In this document: piece by piece, positions 53,148-63,344 of the stretch
How the letters are laid out: every line of letters starts with the position of its first letter
How positions within the stretch are numbered: position 1 is the first letter of the stretch
Assembly: GCF_027924405.1 (NCBI RefSeq)
Contig: NZ_AP026978.1
Coordinates: forward strand, 5,580,001-5,644,000
DNA: 64,000 bases
From: Nocardia sputorum
GTDB lineage: Bacteria; Actinomycetota; Actinomycetes; Mycobacteriales; Mycobacteriaceae
Reading direction: 5' to 3'
Position numbers and translations under genes: made by a program
The notes under the pieces: generated by a model
Seen by the model: only the letters and a program-made list of their open reading frames with translations
What the model was told of the DNA's origin: nothing
Databases searched by the model: none

Positions 53148-53789
53148 CTAGCTCTCGCCGGGCCGCTCGATGAGCGACATCGCGATCGGGACCAGCAGAT
53201 CGACGAGTTCGGCCACCGTCGGGCGCGGGTCGGCGAGCACCCATTCGTGCGCGAGGCCGTTGATCGCGCCGATCAAGGCGCTCGCGCCCCATCCGGGCGC
53301 GCCGCGCACCCGCGAACCGGGGGCGACCACCGGCACCACACGAGTTTCCAGCACGGACGCCCACGCGTGCCTGCGTTCACGACGATGCCGCTCCATCCGG
53401 TCGCTCACCCCGACCACTTCGATGAACGCGACTTTCGCGCGGTAGGGGTCGGAGCCGATCGACGCCAGATAAGCCGCTACCACGGCGGTCATCGCCGCGG
53501 GCAGGTCGAATCGGGGGTCGAGGTCCCCGAGGCGCGCCAGCACGGCGGCGGCGGCCTCGTCCTGGATCCGGTCGTAGGCCGCGACCAGCACGTCCTCCCT
53601 GGCCTGGAACTCCTCGTAGAACTGCCGCTTGGACAATCCCGCGGCGGCGCACACGTCGGCCAGCGAGCAATTCGTGTAGCCGCGCTCGGCGAAGATCCGG
53701 GTGGCCGCGTCGAGGAACCGCTGACGCCGCTCGGCTTTCCGCTCCACGACGGCACGCCCGCCGTATTGCCTGCCCACTGTCGCCGTCAT
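53148..53789 (-). CDS. TetR-family transcriptional regulator
   Basis: 213 residues: the helix-turn-helix (RRQRFLDAATRIFAERGYTNCSLADVCAAAGLSKRQFYEEFQAREDVLVAAY) and a helical ligand domain. The ATG at 53789 follows GAGAG; an upstream extension of the frame to 53918 has no coding character. It is 75 bases upstream of the MFS gene on the same strand and probably co-transcribed with it, giving the pump two regulators (TetR and PadR). Confidence 0.9.
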   Translation of the reverse strand: MTATVGRQYGGRAVVERKAERRQRFLDAATRIFAERGYTNCSLADVCAAAGLSKRQFYEEFQAREDVLVAAYDRIQDEAAAAVLARLGDLDPRFDLPAAMTAVVAAYLASIGSDPYRAKVAFIEVVGVSDRMERHRRERRHAWASVLETRVVPVVAPGSRVRGAPGWGASALIGAINGLAHEWVLADPRPTVAELVDLLVPIAMSLIERPGES

Positions 53790-53920
53790 ATCTCTCACCG
53801 TAGCGAAATCGCGGCGACCGGGAACATCCGTCGGGCCGAGATTTCCAGGACGTTCCTTCTTGTGATCCGCGTCGGGACACCGCATACTCGTGGCCAGTCT
53901 GAAACCGATGGGGCTCACAT

Positions 53921-54409
53921 ATGGGGCCGCTGGCCCAGGGCTGGGCCGCGGTGATCCCCGATCACCAGGGCCCGGACTCGGCCTACGCCGCGGGCCCGCC
54001 GGCCGGGCGCATCACGCTCGACGGCATTCGCGCCGATGCAACTGTCCGGGACCAGGACCAGGGTCGGGATGATGGGCTACTCCGGCGGGGCGATCGCCAC
54101 CGGCTGGGCCGCCGAACCGAAGCGCGACTACGCGCCCGAACTGAACGTGGTCGGCACCGCGGAGGGCGGCATCCCCGCCGATCTGTCGGCCGCGTTGCGG
54201 ATGGCCAACGGCAACCTGTCGGCCGGGCTGATCTTCGCGGGCGCGCTCGGCGTCTCGCGCGAGTATCCCGAACTGCGCAGATTCCTCGACGACAACGCGA
54301 ACGGCCTGGGCAGGCAACGCTGGACCCCGCGACGTGGCAGGTGTGGGGCGAGATGGTGGGCGCGGTGCTCGCCGCGGCATTCCAGCAACCCATCGGCAGC
54401 GGCCGCTGA
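53921..54409 (+). pseudogene. Broken secretory-lipase gene
   Basis: Two pieces of an actinobacterial secretory lipase (LIP family) in different frames: GWAAVIPDHQGPDSAYAAGP...DGIRA (53921 to about 54034) and, shifted, VGMMGYSGGAIATGWAAEPKRDYAPELNVVGTAEGGIPADL (from about 54040), with nucleophile serine in GYSGG. The 5' half with the signal peptide and the 3' part with the remaining catalytic residues are gone; coding character ends near 54320. Confidence 0.8.
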
Positions 54410-54421
54410 CCAACTCGCCCG

Positions 54422-54458
54422 GAGCTCGTGTCGCGGTCGTCTTCCGGGACACGAGCTC
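54422..54458. terminator. Hairpin after lipase remnant
   Basis: GAGCTCGTGTC (54422-54432) pairs perfectly with GACACGAGCTC (54448-54458), loop 15 bases, between the lipase remnant and the next promoter. Confidence 0.6.
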
Positions 54459-54499
54459 TCGCGTCTGAGACGATCGATGGCGAAAATCTTCCCCCGTAA

Positions 54500-54515
54500 C
54501 TTACTCCAGAGTAAG
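54500..54515. promoter_or_regulatory. Palindrome in the promoter of the SDR gene
   Basis: CTTACTCCAGAGTAAG is a palindrome with seven-base arms and a two-base centre, ending nine bases before the start codon. TetR-family repressors of fatty-acid and redox genes in this order bind sites of this look. The regulator is not identified. Confidence 0.5.
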
Positions 54516-54523
54516 GTTGACGC

Positions 54524-55423
54524 ATGGCGTGGAAACCAGCTGAGATCCCGGACCAGACGGGACGCACCTTTGTCATCACCGGCGCGAACGGCGGTCTGGG
54601 CGCCGTCACCACGAAAGTCCTGGCGTCCAAGGGCGCGACCGTGATCATGGCCTGCCGCAACGCGGTCAAGGCGAAAGAGGTCGCCGGCGGCATCGACGGT
54701 GACGTCCGCGTGGCCGAACTGGACCTCGCGGACCTGGCCTCGATCCGTAAGTTCGCCGACGAGATCGGCGGATTCGACGTCCTGATCAACAACGCGGGCC
54801 TGATGAACATCCCGTTCTCGCGCACCAAAGACGGTTTCGAAACCCAGTGGGGAGTCAACCACCTCGGACACTTCGCGCTCACCGGCCTGCTGCTGGACCG
54901 GATCGGCGATCGGGTGGTCACCCTCTCCAGCATCGCCCACAAGCAGACCCCGAAGCTCTGGATCGACGACCTGGACTACGAAAAGCGTCGTTACCAGCGC
55001 AATCTCGCCTACGCGCAGGCCAAGCTGTGCAACCTGATGTTCGCCCGCGAACTGCAGCGCAGGCTGCGCGAATCCGGCTCGGCCAAGCGTTCCTACGGCG
55101 TGCACCCCGGTGTCTCGGCCACCGACCTCTTCGCCCACACCGAGACGCCGCTCGATTACGTCGCCAAGCCGTTCATCCGTCTGATCGGGCACTCGCCTGC
55201 CAAGGCCGCGCACTCGACTCTGTTCGCCGCGACCATGCCCGACGCCGATCCCGAGACCTACTGGGGCCCGACCAGGCTCTTCGGCAGCCAGGGACCGGTG
55301 AAACCCTCGTCGTCCACCCGCCTGTCGCAGAACAGGGATCTGTGGCAGCGGCTGTGGGAGGAGTCCGAGCGCAAGACCGGCGTCACCTACTCGTTCCGAG
55401 CCGGACGAACGCCCGCGCAGTAA
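54524..55423 (+). CDS. Short-chain dehydrogenase/reductase (retinol-dehydrogenase-like)
   Basis: 299-residue classical SDR: cofactor motif TGANGGLG, NNAG segment VLINNAGLMNIPF, catalytic serine in VTLSSIAHK and the YxxxK pair in YAQAKLCN. The extended length and FETQWGVNHLGHFALTGLLLDRI resemble retinol dehydrogenase/protochlorophyllide reductase-like SDRs common in this group. The substrate is unknown. A palindrome overlaps its promoter, so it is probably under a TetR-type repressor. Confidence 0.93.
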   Translation: MAWKPAEIPDQTGRTFVITGANGGLGAVTTKVLASKGATVIMACRNAVKAKEVAGGIDGDVRVAELDLADLASIRKFADEIGGFDVLINNAGLMNIPFSRTKDGFETQWGVNHLGHFALTGLLLDRIGDRVVTLSSIAHKQTPKLWIDDLDYEKRRYQRNLAYAQAKLCNLMFARELQRRLRESGSAKRSYGVHPGVSATDLFAHTETPLDYVAKPFIRLIGHSPAKAAHSTLFAATMPDADPETYWGPTRLFGSQGPVKPSSSTRLSQNRDLWQRLWEESERKTGVTYSFRAGRTPAQ

Positions 55424-55577
55424 CCAGACCGCTCGTCACGCCCGAAGCCACGGAACCGATCGCATACGGGCACTCCGTCCGGCACCGCTCCATACCACGA
55501 TGATCGTGGTCACAGCGCGCGCCGGACGGCGTACCTGGCTCTACGGCCCGCGTAGTAGAACGGGTACCGTAGAAGCC

Positions 55578-56048
55578 GTGTCCGCCTCACCCCGCCGCTC
55601 GGCACACAACCGCCCGGCCCTCATCGCGCTGGTGATCGTCGCCGCGCTGGGCTGCCTGGCGCTGGCCTGGTGGCAGTGGGAGCGGTACGAGTCCGCCAGC
55701 GGCACCGGCCAGAACCTCGGGTACGCGTTGCAGTGGCCCCTGTTCGCGGGCTTCGCCGTCTTCGCCTACTTCCGGTACGTCCGGCTCGAGCGCGAGGCAG
55801 GCGAAACCGAGGAGAAGGACGCGTCCACCGCGGCCCGTGGGCGCGCTTCCGCAGTTCGGCGCACCGCCGGTCCGGTCGCACCCACCGAGCTCCCGGCGGG
55901 TCTGTTGCCGGAGCGACCCAAGGCCGTCCGCGATGACGACCCGGTGCTCGCCGAGTACAACCGGTACCTCGCCGCGCTGCACGCCAACGACATCGACGAG
56001 CAGGTCCGCGCGGCAGGCCTGCACACCCGCGAGAGGAGCGCCGGTTGA
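55578..56048 (+). CDS. Membrane protein, Rv1343c-position homologue
   Basis: 156 residues with two membrane helices (RPALIALVIVAALGCLALAWWQW and LQWPLFAGFAVFAYFRYVRL) and a charged cytoplasmic tail. TACCGT lies seven bases before the GTG at 55578, so the transcript is probably leaderless. It is followed with a TTGA overlap by the DUF3817 gene. In M. tuberculosis a similar pair (Rv1343c, Rv1342c) faces rdgB in the same way. Function unknown. Confidence 0.78.
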   Translation: MSASPRRSAHNRPALIALVIVAALGCLALAWWQWERYESASGTGQNLGYALQWPLFAGFAVFAYFRYVRLEREAGETEEKDASTAARGRASAVRRTAGPVAPTELPAGLLPERPKAVRDDDPVLAEYNRYLAALHANDIDEQVRAAGLHTRERSAG

Positions 56049-56410
56049 CCACCAGCGAGAATTCCACCGAGACCACCGCCGCCCCGGCCCCGGCCCGGAA
56101 CGCCGCCAAGATCGGCCCGGCGCTGCTGCGCTACCGGGCGCTGGCCTGGATCACCGGCCTCTGGCTGCTGCTGCTCACCGGTGAGATGATCGCCAAGTAC
56201 GGCTTCGACGTGCATACCCCCAGCTGGATCGCCGTCGTGCACGGCTGGGTGTACTTCGTCTATCTGCTGGTCACCGCCGACCTCGCGGTCAAGGTCCGCT
56301 GGCCGGTCCTGCGCACCGTCGGCACGCTGCTCGCGGGCACCATCCCGCTGCTGTCGTTCTTCGTCGAGCACGTCAACGCCAAGCAGGTCAAGCAGACCTT
56401 CGGCGTCTGA
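56045..56410 (+). CDS. DUF3817 membrane protein (Rv1342c type)
   Basis: 121 residues, three membrane helices, with the DUF3817 pattern LLRYRALAWITGLWLLLLTGEMIAKYG and PSWIAVVHGWVYFVYLLVTADLAVKVRWP. The TTG start at 56045 overlaps the preceding stop. It converges on rdgB with ten bases between the stops. Function of the family is unknown; the position is conserved with mycobacteria. Confidence 0.88.
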   Translation: MTTSENSTETTAAPAPARNAAKIGPALLRYRALAWITGLWLLLLTGEMIAKYGFDVHTPSWIAVVHGWVYFVYLLVTADLAVKVRWPVLRTVGTLLAGTIPLLSFFVEHVNAKQVKQTFGV

Positions 56411-56420
56411 CCCGGCCGCG

Positions 56421-57032
56421 TCAGTCCGCGGCGAGCGCCGCCAGCGCGGGCGTCAGCTGGGCCAGCGCCCGCCCGCGATGCGACACCGCGTCCTTCTGGG
56501 CGGGCGTCAGCTGGGCAGCGGTGATCTCGCCGCCCGCCGGGATGAACAGCGGGTCGTAGCCGAAACCGCCGTCGCCCACCGGCTTCCGGCCGATCGAACC
56601 GGGCCATTCCCCACGCACCACCGTCTCCGCGCCGCCGGGCACCACCAGCGCACAGGTCGAGACGAACCGCCCGCCCCGGCGCTCGTCCGGCACATCCGAC
56701 AGCTGCGCCAGCAACAGCGCGTTGTTGGCCGCGTCGTCGCCGTGCCTGCCCGACCAGCGCGCCGACAGCACACCCGGCATCCCGTTCAACGCGTCCACCT
56801 CGATGCCGGAATCGTCGGCGACACACGGCAAACCGGTGGCCGCGGCGCCGTCGCGCGCCTTGGCGAGCGCGTTCTCCTCGAACGTCGCGCCGGTCTCGGG
56901 AGCCTCATGGTACGGGGGGACGTCGTCCAACCCGACGATCTCGATCCCGGCGATCCCCGCCTCGTCGAGGATGCGGCGCAGTTCGTTCAGTTTCTTGGCA
57001 TTGCGGCTGGCCACCAGCAGACGACGGGTCAT
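56421..57032 (-). CDS. rdgB: Non-canonical purine NTP pyrophosphatase (RdgB/HAM1)
   Basis: 203-residue RdgB/HAM1 enzyme that hydrolyses ITP, dITP and XTP to the monophosphates so that they are not built into nucleic acids. Signatures: LLVASRNAKKLNELRRIL, TFEENALAKARDGAAATGLPCVADDSGIEVDALNGMPGVLSARW, and GDGGFGYDPLFIP. The ATG at 57032 overlaps the rph stop by one base. The order rph-rdgB is as in M. tuberculosis. Confidence 0.96.
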   Translation of the reverse strand: MTRRLLVASRNAKKLNELRRILDEAGIAGIEIVGLDDVPPYHEAPETGATFEENALAKARDGAAATGLPCVADDSGIEVDALNGMPGVLSARWSGRHGDDAANNALLLAQLSDVPDERRGGRFVSTCALVVPGGAETVVRGEWPGSIGRKPVGDGGFGYDPLFIPAGGEITAAQLTPAQKDAVSHRGRALAQLTPALAALAAD

Positions 57033-57808
57033 CACTTCTTCCTCGCGTCGGCCTGCTCCGGAAGCACGCCGGGATACGGCAGTGCCAGCGCTTCCTTCTG
57101 CACGACGAACAGTTGCTCGCAACCGGCCAGCGCGGCATCGAGCAACTTGTCCAGCGTGGAGCGCGGGAAAGTCGCGCCCTCACCGGTGCCCTGGATCTCC
57201 ACCAGCGTCCCGGTATCGGTGGCGACCACGTTCATGTCGACCTCGGCGCGCGAATCCTCCTCGTACGGCAGATCCAAGCGCACCCGGCCGTCGACCACGC
57301 CGACGCTCACCGCGGCGATCGCGCACGAGATCGGCTGCGGGTCGGCCAGCGCGCCCGCCGCGCCGAGATAGGTCACGGCATCCGCCAGCGCCACATAGGC
57401 GCCGGTGATCGCGGCCGTCCTGGTACCGCCGTCGGCCTGCAGCACATCGCAGTCGATCGCGATGGTGTTCTCGCCGATCGCGGCCAGATCGATGCAGGCG
57501 CGCAGCGAACGGCCGACCAGGCGGCTGATCTCCTGGGTCCGTCCGCCGATGCGGCCCTTCACCGACTCACGCCCGCTGCGGGTATGCGTCGCGGCGGGCA
57601 GCATCGCGTATTCGGCGGTGAGCCAGCCCAATCCGGAGTCGCGCCGCCACGCGGGCACCCCCTCCGTGACGCTCGCGGTGCACATCACCCGCGTCTGCCC
57701 GAACTCCACCAGCACCGAACCCGCTGGATGCGTGGTGAAACCACGGGTGATCCGGACCTCGCGGAGCTCATCGTCCGCCCTGCCATCGGCTCGTCTCGAC
57801 ACGGCCAC
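57032..57808 (-). CDS. rph: Ribonuclease PH
   Basis: 258-residue phosphorolytic 3'-5' exoribonuclease that trims the 3' ends of tRNA precursors. The RNase PH core is complete: [81 protein letters not shown] and [17 protein letters not shown]. It forms a hexamer in known relatives. Overlaps rdgB downstream. A dispersed repeat region lies upstream of its start. Confidence 0.97.
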   Translation of the reverse strand: MAVSRRADGRADDELREVRITRGFTTHPAGSVLVEFGQTRVMCTASVTEGVPAWRRDSGLGWLTAEYAMLPAATHTRSGRESVKGRIGGRTQEISRLVGRSLRACIDLAAIGENTIAIDCDVLQADGGTRTAAITGAYVALADAVTYLGAAGALADPQPISCAIAAVSVGVVDGRVRLDLPYEEDSRAEVDMNVVATDTGTLVEIQGTGEGATFPRSTLDKLLDAALAGCEQLFVVQKEALALPYPGVLPEQADARKK

Positions 57809-57826
57809 AGCCTACTGGGTCTTCTG

Positions 57827-58235
57827 GCCGCGACTTCGTCGCGGCGTGTTCGCGGCCCATGCTCGGTCTCGCTTCGCTCGAAAGACGTGGTGGCGGTGCG
57901 CTGGGCGCGTTGGTTTCATCCCCCGGCGTGAGGCGCGCCGTTCCCACTGGCCGACAGGCCGACCCACCGGCGACCGTTGGCCGAGAGGCGGACCTACGCG
58001 CGGCCGTCTCGATGCGAGAGCAGCCCGGCCAACCGCGCCTGCTCGATCCCCGCTCGGCGCGAAAAACGCAGTCCAGATGCGCTGGGCGCGCCGGTTTGCC
58101 ACCCCGGCACAACAGCGCGCAACTCCCACTGGCCGACAGGCGGACCCACTCGCGACCGGGTGCAATCCCAGCGCGGCCCGGCGCATGCTTCATCTGGCTC
58201 GAGGGACGCGGTCGGGGTGCGCTGGCGTGTTGGTA
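57827..58235. repeat. Degenerate tandem repeat region, copy of a dispersed element
   Basis: No gene is seen in the 591 bases between rph and the phosphodiesterase gene. It opens with a perfect hairpin GCCGCGAC-TTC-GTCGCGGC (57827-57845). A unit of about 182 bases then recurs: TCCCACTGGCCGACAGGC at 57942 and 58124, and TGCGCTGGGCGCG at 57897 and 58078, with a partial third copy near 58185. Bases 57861-57909 match 62048-62096 in inverted orientation at 46 of 49 positions. Bases 58236-58399 hold nothing I can name. Confidence 0.7.
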
Positions 58236-58399
58236 GCGAATTCTGGATATAGGGCGCGGGCGAGTTCCGAACCGCACGGCGCTACGGATTTCGGGGATCG
58301 GTTCGTCGGACCGGTGGGTTGTGGCGCTGCGCATCGGACGTCCGGATTCATCGTTCCGTTCGATGAGTAGGCGCCGGTCCAGCCGTGACCCGGATTCGG

Positions 58400-59164
58400 T
58401 CAGAGATCGAAGGTTTCGCCTGGGGCCACCGCGTGGACCGGCCCGGTGAACTGTTCCTTCGCTTCGGCGATCACGTCTTCGCGTGAGGTCCACGGGGGGA
58501 TGTGGGTGAGCAGGAGTTCCTTCACGCCGGCCTCGGCGGCGATCTGGCCGGCCTCGGTGCCCGAAAGGTGAATGCCGGGCGGCCGATTCGCCGGGTCATG
58601 GGTCCAGGAGGCCTCCGCCATCAGGACGTCGGCGCCCTGCGCGAGTTCGTGGACCTGGGGGCAGAGCGCGGTGTCGCCGGTGTAGACGAAGGTGCGTCCG
58701 GCCGCGGTGACGATCCGCAGACCGTAGGACTCCGGTGGGTGGTACATCCGGCGCGCGGTGACGGTGTGACCCGCGCCGAACGCGACGGGCTCGCCCTCGA
58801 CCCAGGGCCGCATGTCGATCACGTCGGACCAGTCGTCGCATTCGCCGCCGACCTCGGCGGACGCGTTGCCGATGCGCAGCGAGGTGTCCGACGGGCCGCG
58901 CACGATCGCCTGCCCCGCCGGGGGCGTCGGGTGGTAGCGGCGCCACACCAGCAAACCGGGCAGGTCCAGGCAGTGGTCGGCGTGCAGATGGGTCAGGAAG
59001 ATGTCGACCTCACCGGGATCGGCATGGCGCTGCAACGCGCCGAGCACTCCCGGACCGAAATCGATGACCGTCGGCCGCATGTCCGGGCCGGTCAGCAGGT
59101 ACCCCGACGCGGGAGAGTCCGGGCCGGACACACTGCCCGAGCACCCGAGGACGGTAAGGCGCAT
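58400..59164 (-). CDS. Metallo-beta-lactamase-fold phosphodiesterase (Rv1339 type)
   Basis: 254-residue MBL-fold hydrolase with the metal motif THLHADHCLDL, further ligands in VYTGDTALCP and LLTHIPPW. Position and length match M. tuberculosis Rv1339, described as a cyclic-AMP phosphodiesterase; the older annotation is RNase Z/arylsulfatase-like. The start MRLTVLGCSGS at 59164 is the natural N terminus, though the GGGGGA in front of it is almost adjacent. It lies between the rhomboid gene and the repeat region. Confidence 0.9.
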   Translation of the reverse strand: MRLTVLGCSGSVSGPDSPASGYLLTGPDMRPTVIDFGPGVLGALQRHADPGEVDIFLTHLHADHCLDLPGLLVWRRYHPTPPAGQAIVRGPSDTSLRIGNASAEVGGECDDWSDVIDMRPWVEGEPVAFGAGHTVTARRMYHPPESYGLRIVTAAGRTFVYTGDTALCPQVHELAQGADVLMAEASWTHDPANRPPGIHLSGTEAGQIAAEAGVKELLLTHIPPWTSREDVIAEAKEQFTGPVHAVAPGETFDL

Positions 59165-59232
59165 TCCCCCATGCTGCCACGCGGAATTCTCACTCAAGAA
59201 AGGATCCCCCACATTTCCGGCGGGCCGCCCGC

Positions 59233-59958
59233 TCACCGCGGCGACGCACCGGCTCCGGCTCGGTCCCCGCGGCGGCTTCGTCGTGCATCTCCAGAGAGTA
59301 CCCAGCCGGCCAGCAATCCACTCAACGCGCCGAATAGATGCCCCTGCCAAGAGATTCCGGGCTGTCCGGGCAGGACGCCCCACAGCAGCGACCCGTACAG
59401 GGCCAGCACCACGAGGCCGAGCACGATCTGCCCGACGTTGCGGGCGAACCAGCCCCGGCAGATGAGGAAGGTCAACCAGCCGAATACCAGCGACGACGCG
59501 CCGATGTGCACGCTGCCCGTCGCTCCGGTGAGCCAGACGCCTAGCCCGGCCAGCAGCCAGATGATCGCGGTCGCGGCCAGCCCGCGTCCGATGCCGCTCA
59601 CCAACACCAGGAAGCCGAGAACCAGCACCGGGAGCGTGTTACCGACCAGATGCCCCCAGTTGTCGTGCAGCAACGGCGCGAACAGGATGCCGGACAGTCC
59701 CTCGGCCCGGCGGGGCTCGATACCCGCGCTCTCCAGGTTTCCGTGGACGGCGGCGTCGACCCCTTCGACCCCGTAGAGCACACCCACGAATCCGGCGATC
59801 AGCACACCGGCCCGCAGCCACAGCTGCTTGATCGCGGGGACGCCCCTGGGCGCGGACGGTGTGGACGGCCGCGGCGCACCGACGGGCTCGCCCAGCTGCG
59901 CACGGATCGCCGCGATCCGATCCGGGTCGAACGACGGCCCGAGTCCCGCGCCTGCCAT
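59233..59958 (-). CDS. Rhomboid-family intramembrane serine protease
   Basis: 241 residues, six or seven membrane helices. The serine of the catalytic dyad is in VHIGASSLVFGWL and the histidine in SWQGHLFGALSGLLAGW. The conserved HDNWGHLVGNTLPVLVLG loop (HxxxN) is present, so the protease should be active. A soluble N-terminal part (residues 1-55) precedes the first helix. GAGGAGGTGGCC leads to the ATG at 59958. Equivalent to Rv1337 by position. Targets unknown. Confidence 0.92.
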   Translation of the reverse strand: MAGAGLGPSFDPDRIAAIRAQLGEPVGAPRPSTPSAPRGVPAIKQLWLRAGVLIAGFVGVLYGVEGVDAAVHGNLESAGIEPRRAEGLSGILFAPLLHDNWGHLVGNTLPVLVLGFLVLVSGIGRGLAATAIIWLLAGLGVWLTGATGSVHIGASSLVFGWLTFLICRGWFARNVGQIVLGLVVLALYGSLLWGVLPGQPGISWQGHLFGALSGLLAGWVLSGDARRSRRGDRAGAGASPR

Positions 59959-60023
59959 GGCCACCTCCTCGCCGCGGCGGGGTCGTCGCCCCGCCTCACC
60001 GAGGGTACCGGCGCGGCCGGTGA

Positions 60024-61267
<1,244 letters not shown>

Positions 61268-61300
61268 GGGTACTCCTCGGTTTCGCGAACAGGCATCGGT

Positions 61301-61720
61301 CTAGTTCTCGTACGCGTCGACGATCCGCACCGGCTCCTCGGTGACCTCGCCGTCGACGATCCGGTAGCTGCGCAGCTCGTGCTGCTCGGGATCGCGGGTG
61401 GAGATCAGCACATAGTGCGCGAAGGGCTCGGAGGCGTACGACACGTCGGTGCGGCTGGGATAGGCCTCGGTGGCGGTGTGCGAGTGGTAGATGACGACGG
61501 GCGTCTCGTCGGCGTCGTCCATCTCGCGCCACACCTTCAACTGCTCGCCGGAGTCGAAGCGGTAGAACGTGGGCGACCGCTCGGCATTGACCATGGCGAT
61601 GAAGCGCTCCGGACGATCCGAGCCCTCCGGCCCCGCGATCACACCGCAGGCCTCGTCCGGGTGATCGGCGCGCGCGTGCGCCACCATCGCCTCCACAAGG
61701 TCGGCCCTGATCACCAGCAC
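61301..61720 (-). CDS. mec: CysO-cysteine peptidase Mec (JAMM metalloprotease)
   Basis: 139-residue JAMM/MPN protease that cuts cysteine from the CysO-cysteine adduct. The zinc motif HxHx7SxxD is HSHTATEAYPSRTD and the upstream catalytic glutamate is in DEACGVIAGPEG. The GTG at 61720 is chosen because GGAAAGG lies ten bases upstream and the N terminus then matches mycobacterial Mec (LVIRADLVEAMVAHA). It is 33 bases before cysO. The 500 bases upstream are a repeat region, so its promoter lies within or beside it. Confidence 0.95.
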   Translation of the reverse strand: MLVIRADLVEAMVAHARADHPDEACGVIAGPEGSDRPERFIAMVNAERSPTFYRFDSGEQLKVWREMDDADETPVVIYHSHTATEAYPSRTDVSYASEPFAHYVLISTRDPEQHELRSYRIVDGEVTEEPVRIVDAYEN

Positions 61721-61914
61721 GAGTCGCACACCTTTCCACAACGCCGACCCATCGCAGTCGACAACGAGCCAGGATATTCGGCTATTCCCTCCCCGAGGTC
61801 GCCCGGCCCCCGGTTCCGCGCCCAGGCGCACAACCGACACTTACGGCACACGACAACGGCGCACTTCGACGCCGGTCACCGCCCCGCCCAACTCCCGGTC
61901 TCCAGCACAGCACC

Positions 61915-62200
61915 ACCGAGCATGCGCCGTTCGCGGCCCGGCTCGCCTCCGAGCGACCGCCGGGTACACGAGGAAGAAGAGCAGCGACCAATCGGCACCA
62001 CAACCTGGACTCTGCCCGCGCGCCCGAGTCCGGAGTTCCGATGCCATCGCGCCCGGCGCACCGCAACCACGTCTTCCGAGCGAAGCGAGACCGAGCATCC
62101 GCCGTTCGCGGCCCGGCTCGCGTTTGCGTGGCCGTCGCGTAGGCGACGAAGGAGCAAGCGGCGGTCGCGCAAACGCGAGCCACCAGTGGGCCGCGAACAC
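61915..62200. repeat. Dispersed repeat region upstream of mec
   Basis: No gene is seen in 61721-62222. It contains a direct repeat of 32 bases with one mismatch (61915-61946 and 62090-62121, beginning ACCGAGCAT and running through GTTCGCGGCCCGG), the inverted match to 57861-57909, and a nested cruciform. The outer stem is GGCTCGCGTTTGCG (62115-62128) with CGCAAACGCGAGCC (62168-62181); the inner stem is GTCGC-GTAG-GCGAC. On the minus strand it still reads RFARKTWLRCAGRDG, as the 57.9-kb copy does on the plus strand. Confidence 0.7.
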
Positions 62201-62222
62201 CCCGCGCCGCAGGCGCTGGAAA

Positions 62223-63284
62223 TCAGATACCGAACAGGTCACCGTAGGCCGGGATGCCCGCCACCGTGTGTGCCGAGCGGATCGCGTCGACGACGGCGCG
62301 TTCGACGCAGACCGCGGCTGCCGTGCAGATCTCGTCCAGGACAAGGAGATCGGCGGGGAAAGCTGGCGGAAGCGGCAGGTCCGTGCCCTCTTCCGCCGTT
62401 CCGGTGGCGAGCGCGAAGAGGGTGTCCCCGTCCAGCGGCGAGTGCGCGGGGCGGATCGCGCGGGCCAACCCGTCGTGCGCGGTGACGGCGACCCGCCTGC
62501 ATCCGGCCGGGTCGAGCGGGGCGTCCGTGGCCACGACGCCGATCGTGGTGTTGAGCACGGTGCCCTTCACCGGCAGCGCGTTCGCCGCCGCCAGTTGCTC
62601 CGCGGTCGGCGGCCGCAGGTCGAAGAAGCCGGGCCCGTCGGTGCCGCATCCCCACGGCAACCCGGTGCGTGGATCGAACACCGAGCCGACGGGATTGGCC
62701 ACGATCAGCGCCGCGACGGTGATGCCGGCCGCGGCGCCTTCGCCCAGCGCGATGCTCGCGGTCCCCACCCCGCCTTTGATCGATCCGGCGCGCGCGCCGA
62801 CGCCCGCACCGACCGATCCGCGGGCGAAGTCGGCGCTCGCCGCCGCGGCGGCCCGGTAGCCGAACTCGGCGGTCGGACGGATGTCCCAGGCGCCGACCGG
62901 GAGATCGAAGATCACCGCCCCGGGAACGATGGGCACCACCCGGCTCGGGTCGGCCGGGTCCATCACGATGCCCGCACCGTTCTCCTCCAGCCAGCGCATC
63001 ACCCCGTCGGCCGCGGCGAGGCCGAACGCACTGCCGCCGGTGAGCAGGATCGCGTCGATCTGACGGACGGTGTTCATCGGATCGAGCAGATCCGTCTCGC
63101 GGGTACCCGGGCCGCCGCCGCGCACGTCGACCGCCGCCACCGCGCCGCCCGGCACGCGCACCACCGTGCATCCCGTCGCCGCCCCGAAGCCGAGCGTGGC
63201 GTCCGAGTCGAGGACGTGGTGATGCCCGACCAGCACGCCGGGCACATCGGTGATCGAATTACGTTCTCCCGGGATGGCTTTCAC
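62223..63284 (-). CDS. P1-family (DmpA-like) peptidase
   Basis: 353-residue N-terminal-nucleophile hydrolase of the P1/DmpA/NylC family. The precursor cuts itself before a threonine in VLNTTIGVVATDAPL, giving two chains. Other marks are VGHHHVLDSDATLGFGAATGCTVV, LTGGSAFGLAAADGVMRWLEE and GGVGTASIALGEG. Members cut N-terminal residues or nylon-type oligomers. The position matches M. tuberculosis Rv1333. It is 60 bases downstream of the DUF2017 gene. Confidence 0.93.
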   Translation of the reverse strand: MKAIPGERNSITDVPGVLVGHHHVLDSDATLGFGAATGCTVVRVPGGAVAAVDVRGGGPGTRETDLLDPMNTVRQIDAILLTGGSAFGLAAADGVMRWLEENGAGIVMDPADPSRVVPIVPGAVIFDLPVGAWDIRPTAEFGYRAAAAASADFARGSVGAGVGARAGSIKGGVGTASIALGEGAAAGITVAALIVANPVGSVFDPRTGLPWGCGTDGPGFFDLRPPTAEQLAAANALPVKGTVLNTTIGVVATDAPLDPAGCRRVAVTAHDGLARAIRPAHSPLDGDTLFALATGTAEEGTDLPLPPAFPADLLVLDEICTAAAVCVERAVVDAIRSAHTVAGIPAYGDLFGI

Positions 63285-63344
63285 CAGCTACTCCTCACGG
63301 CGCGGAACTCCTGACGTTCGGCGCCGATCTTCGCAGCACAGGGG

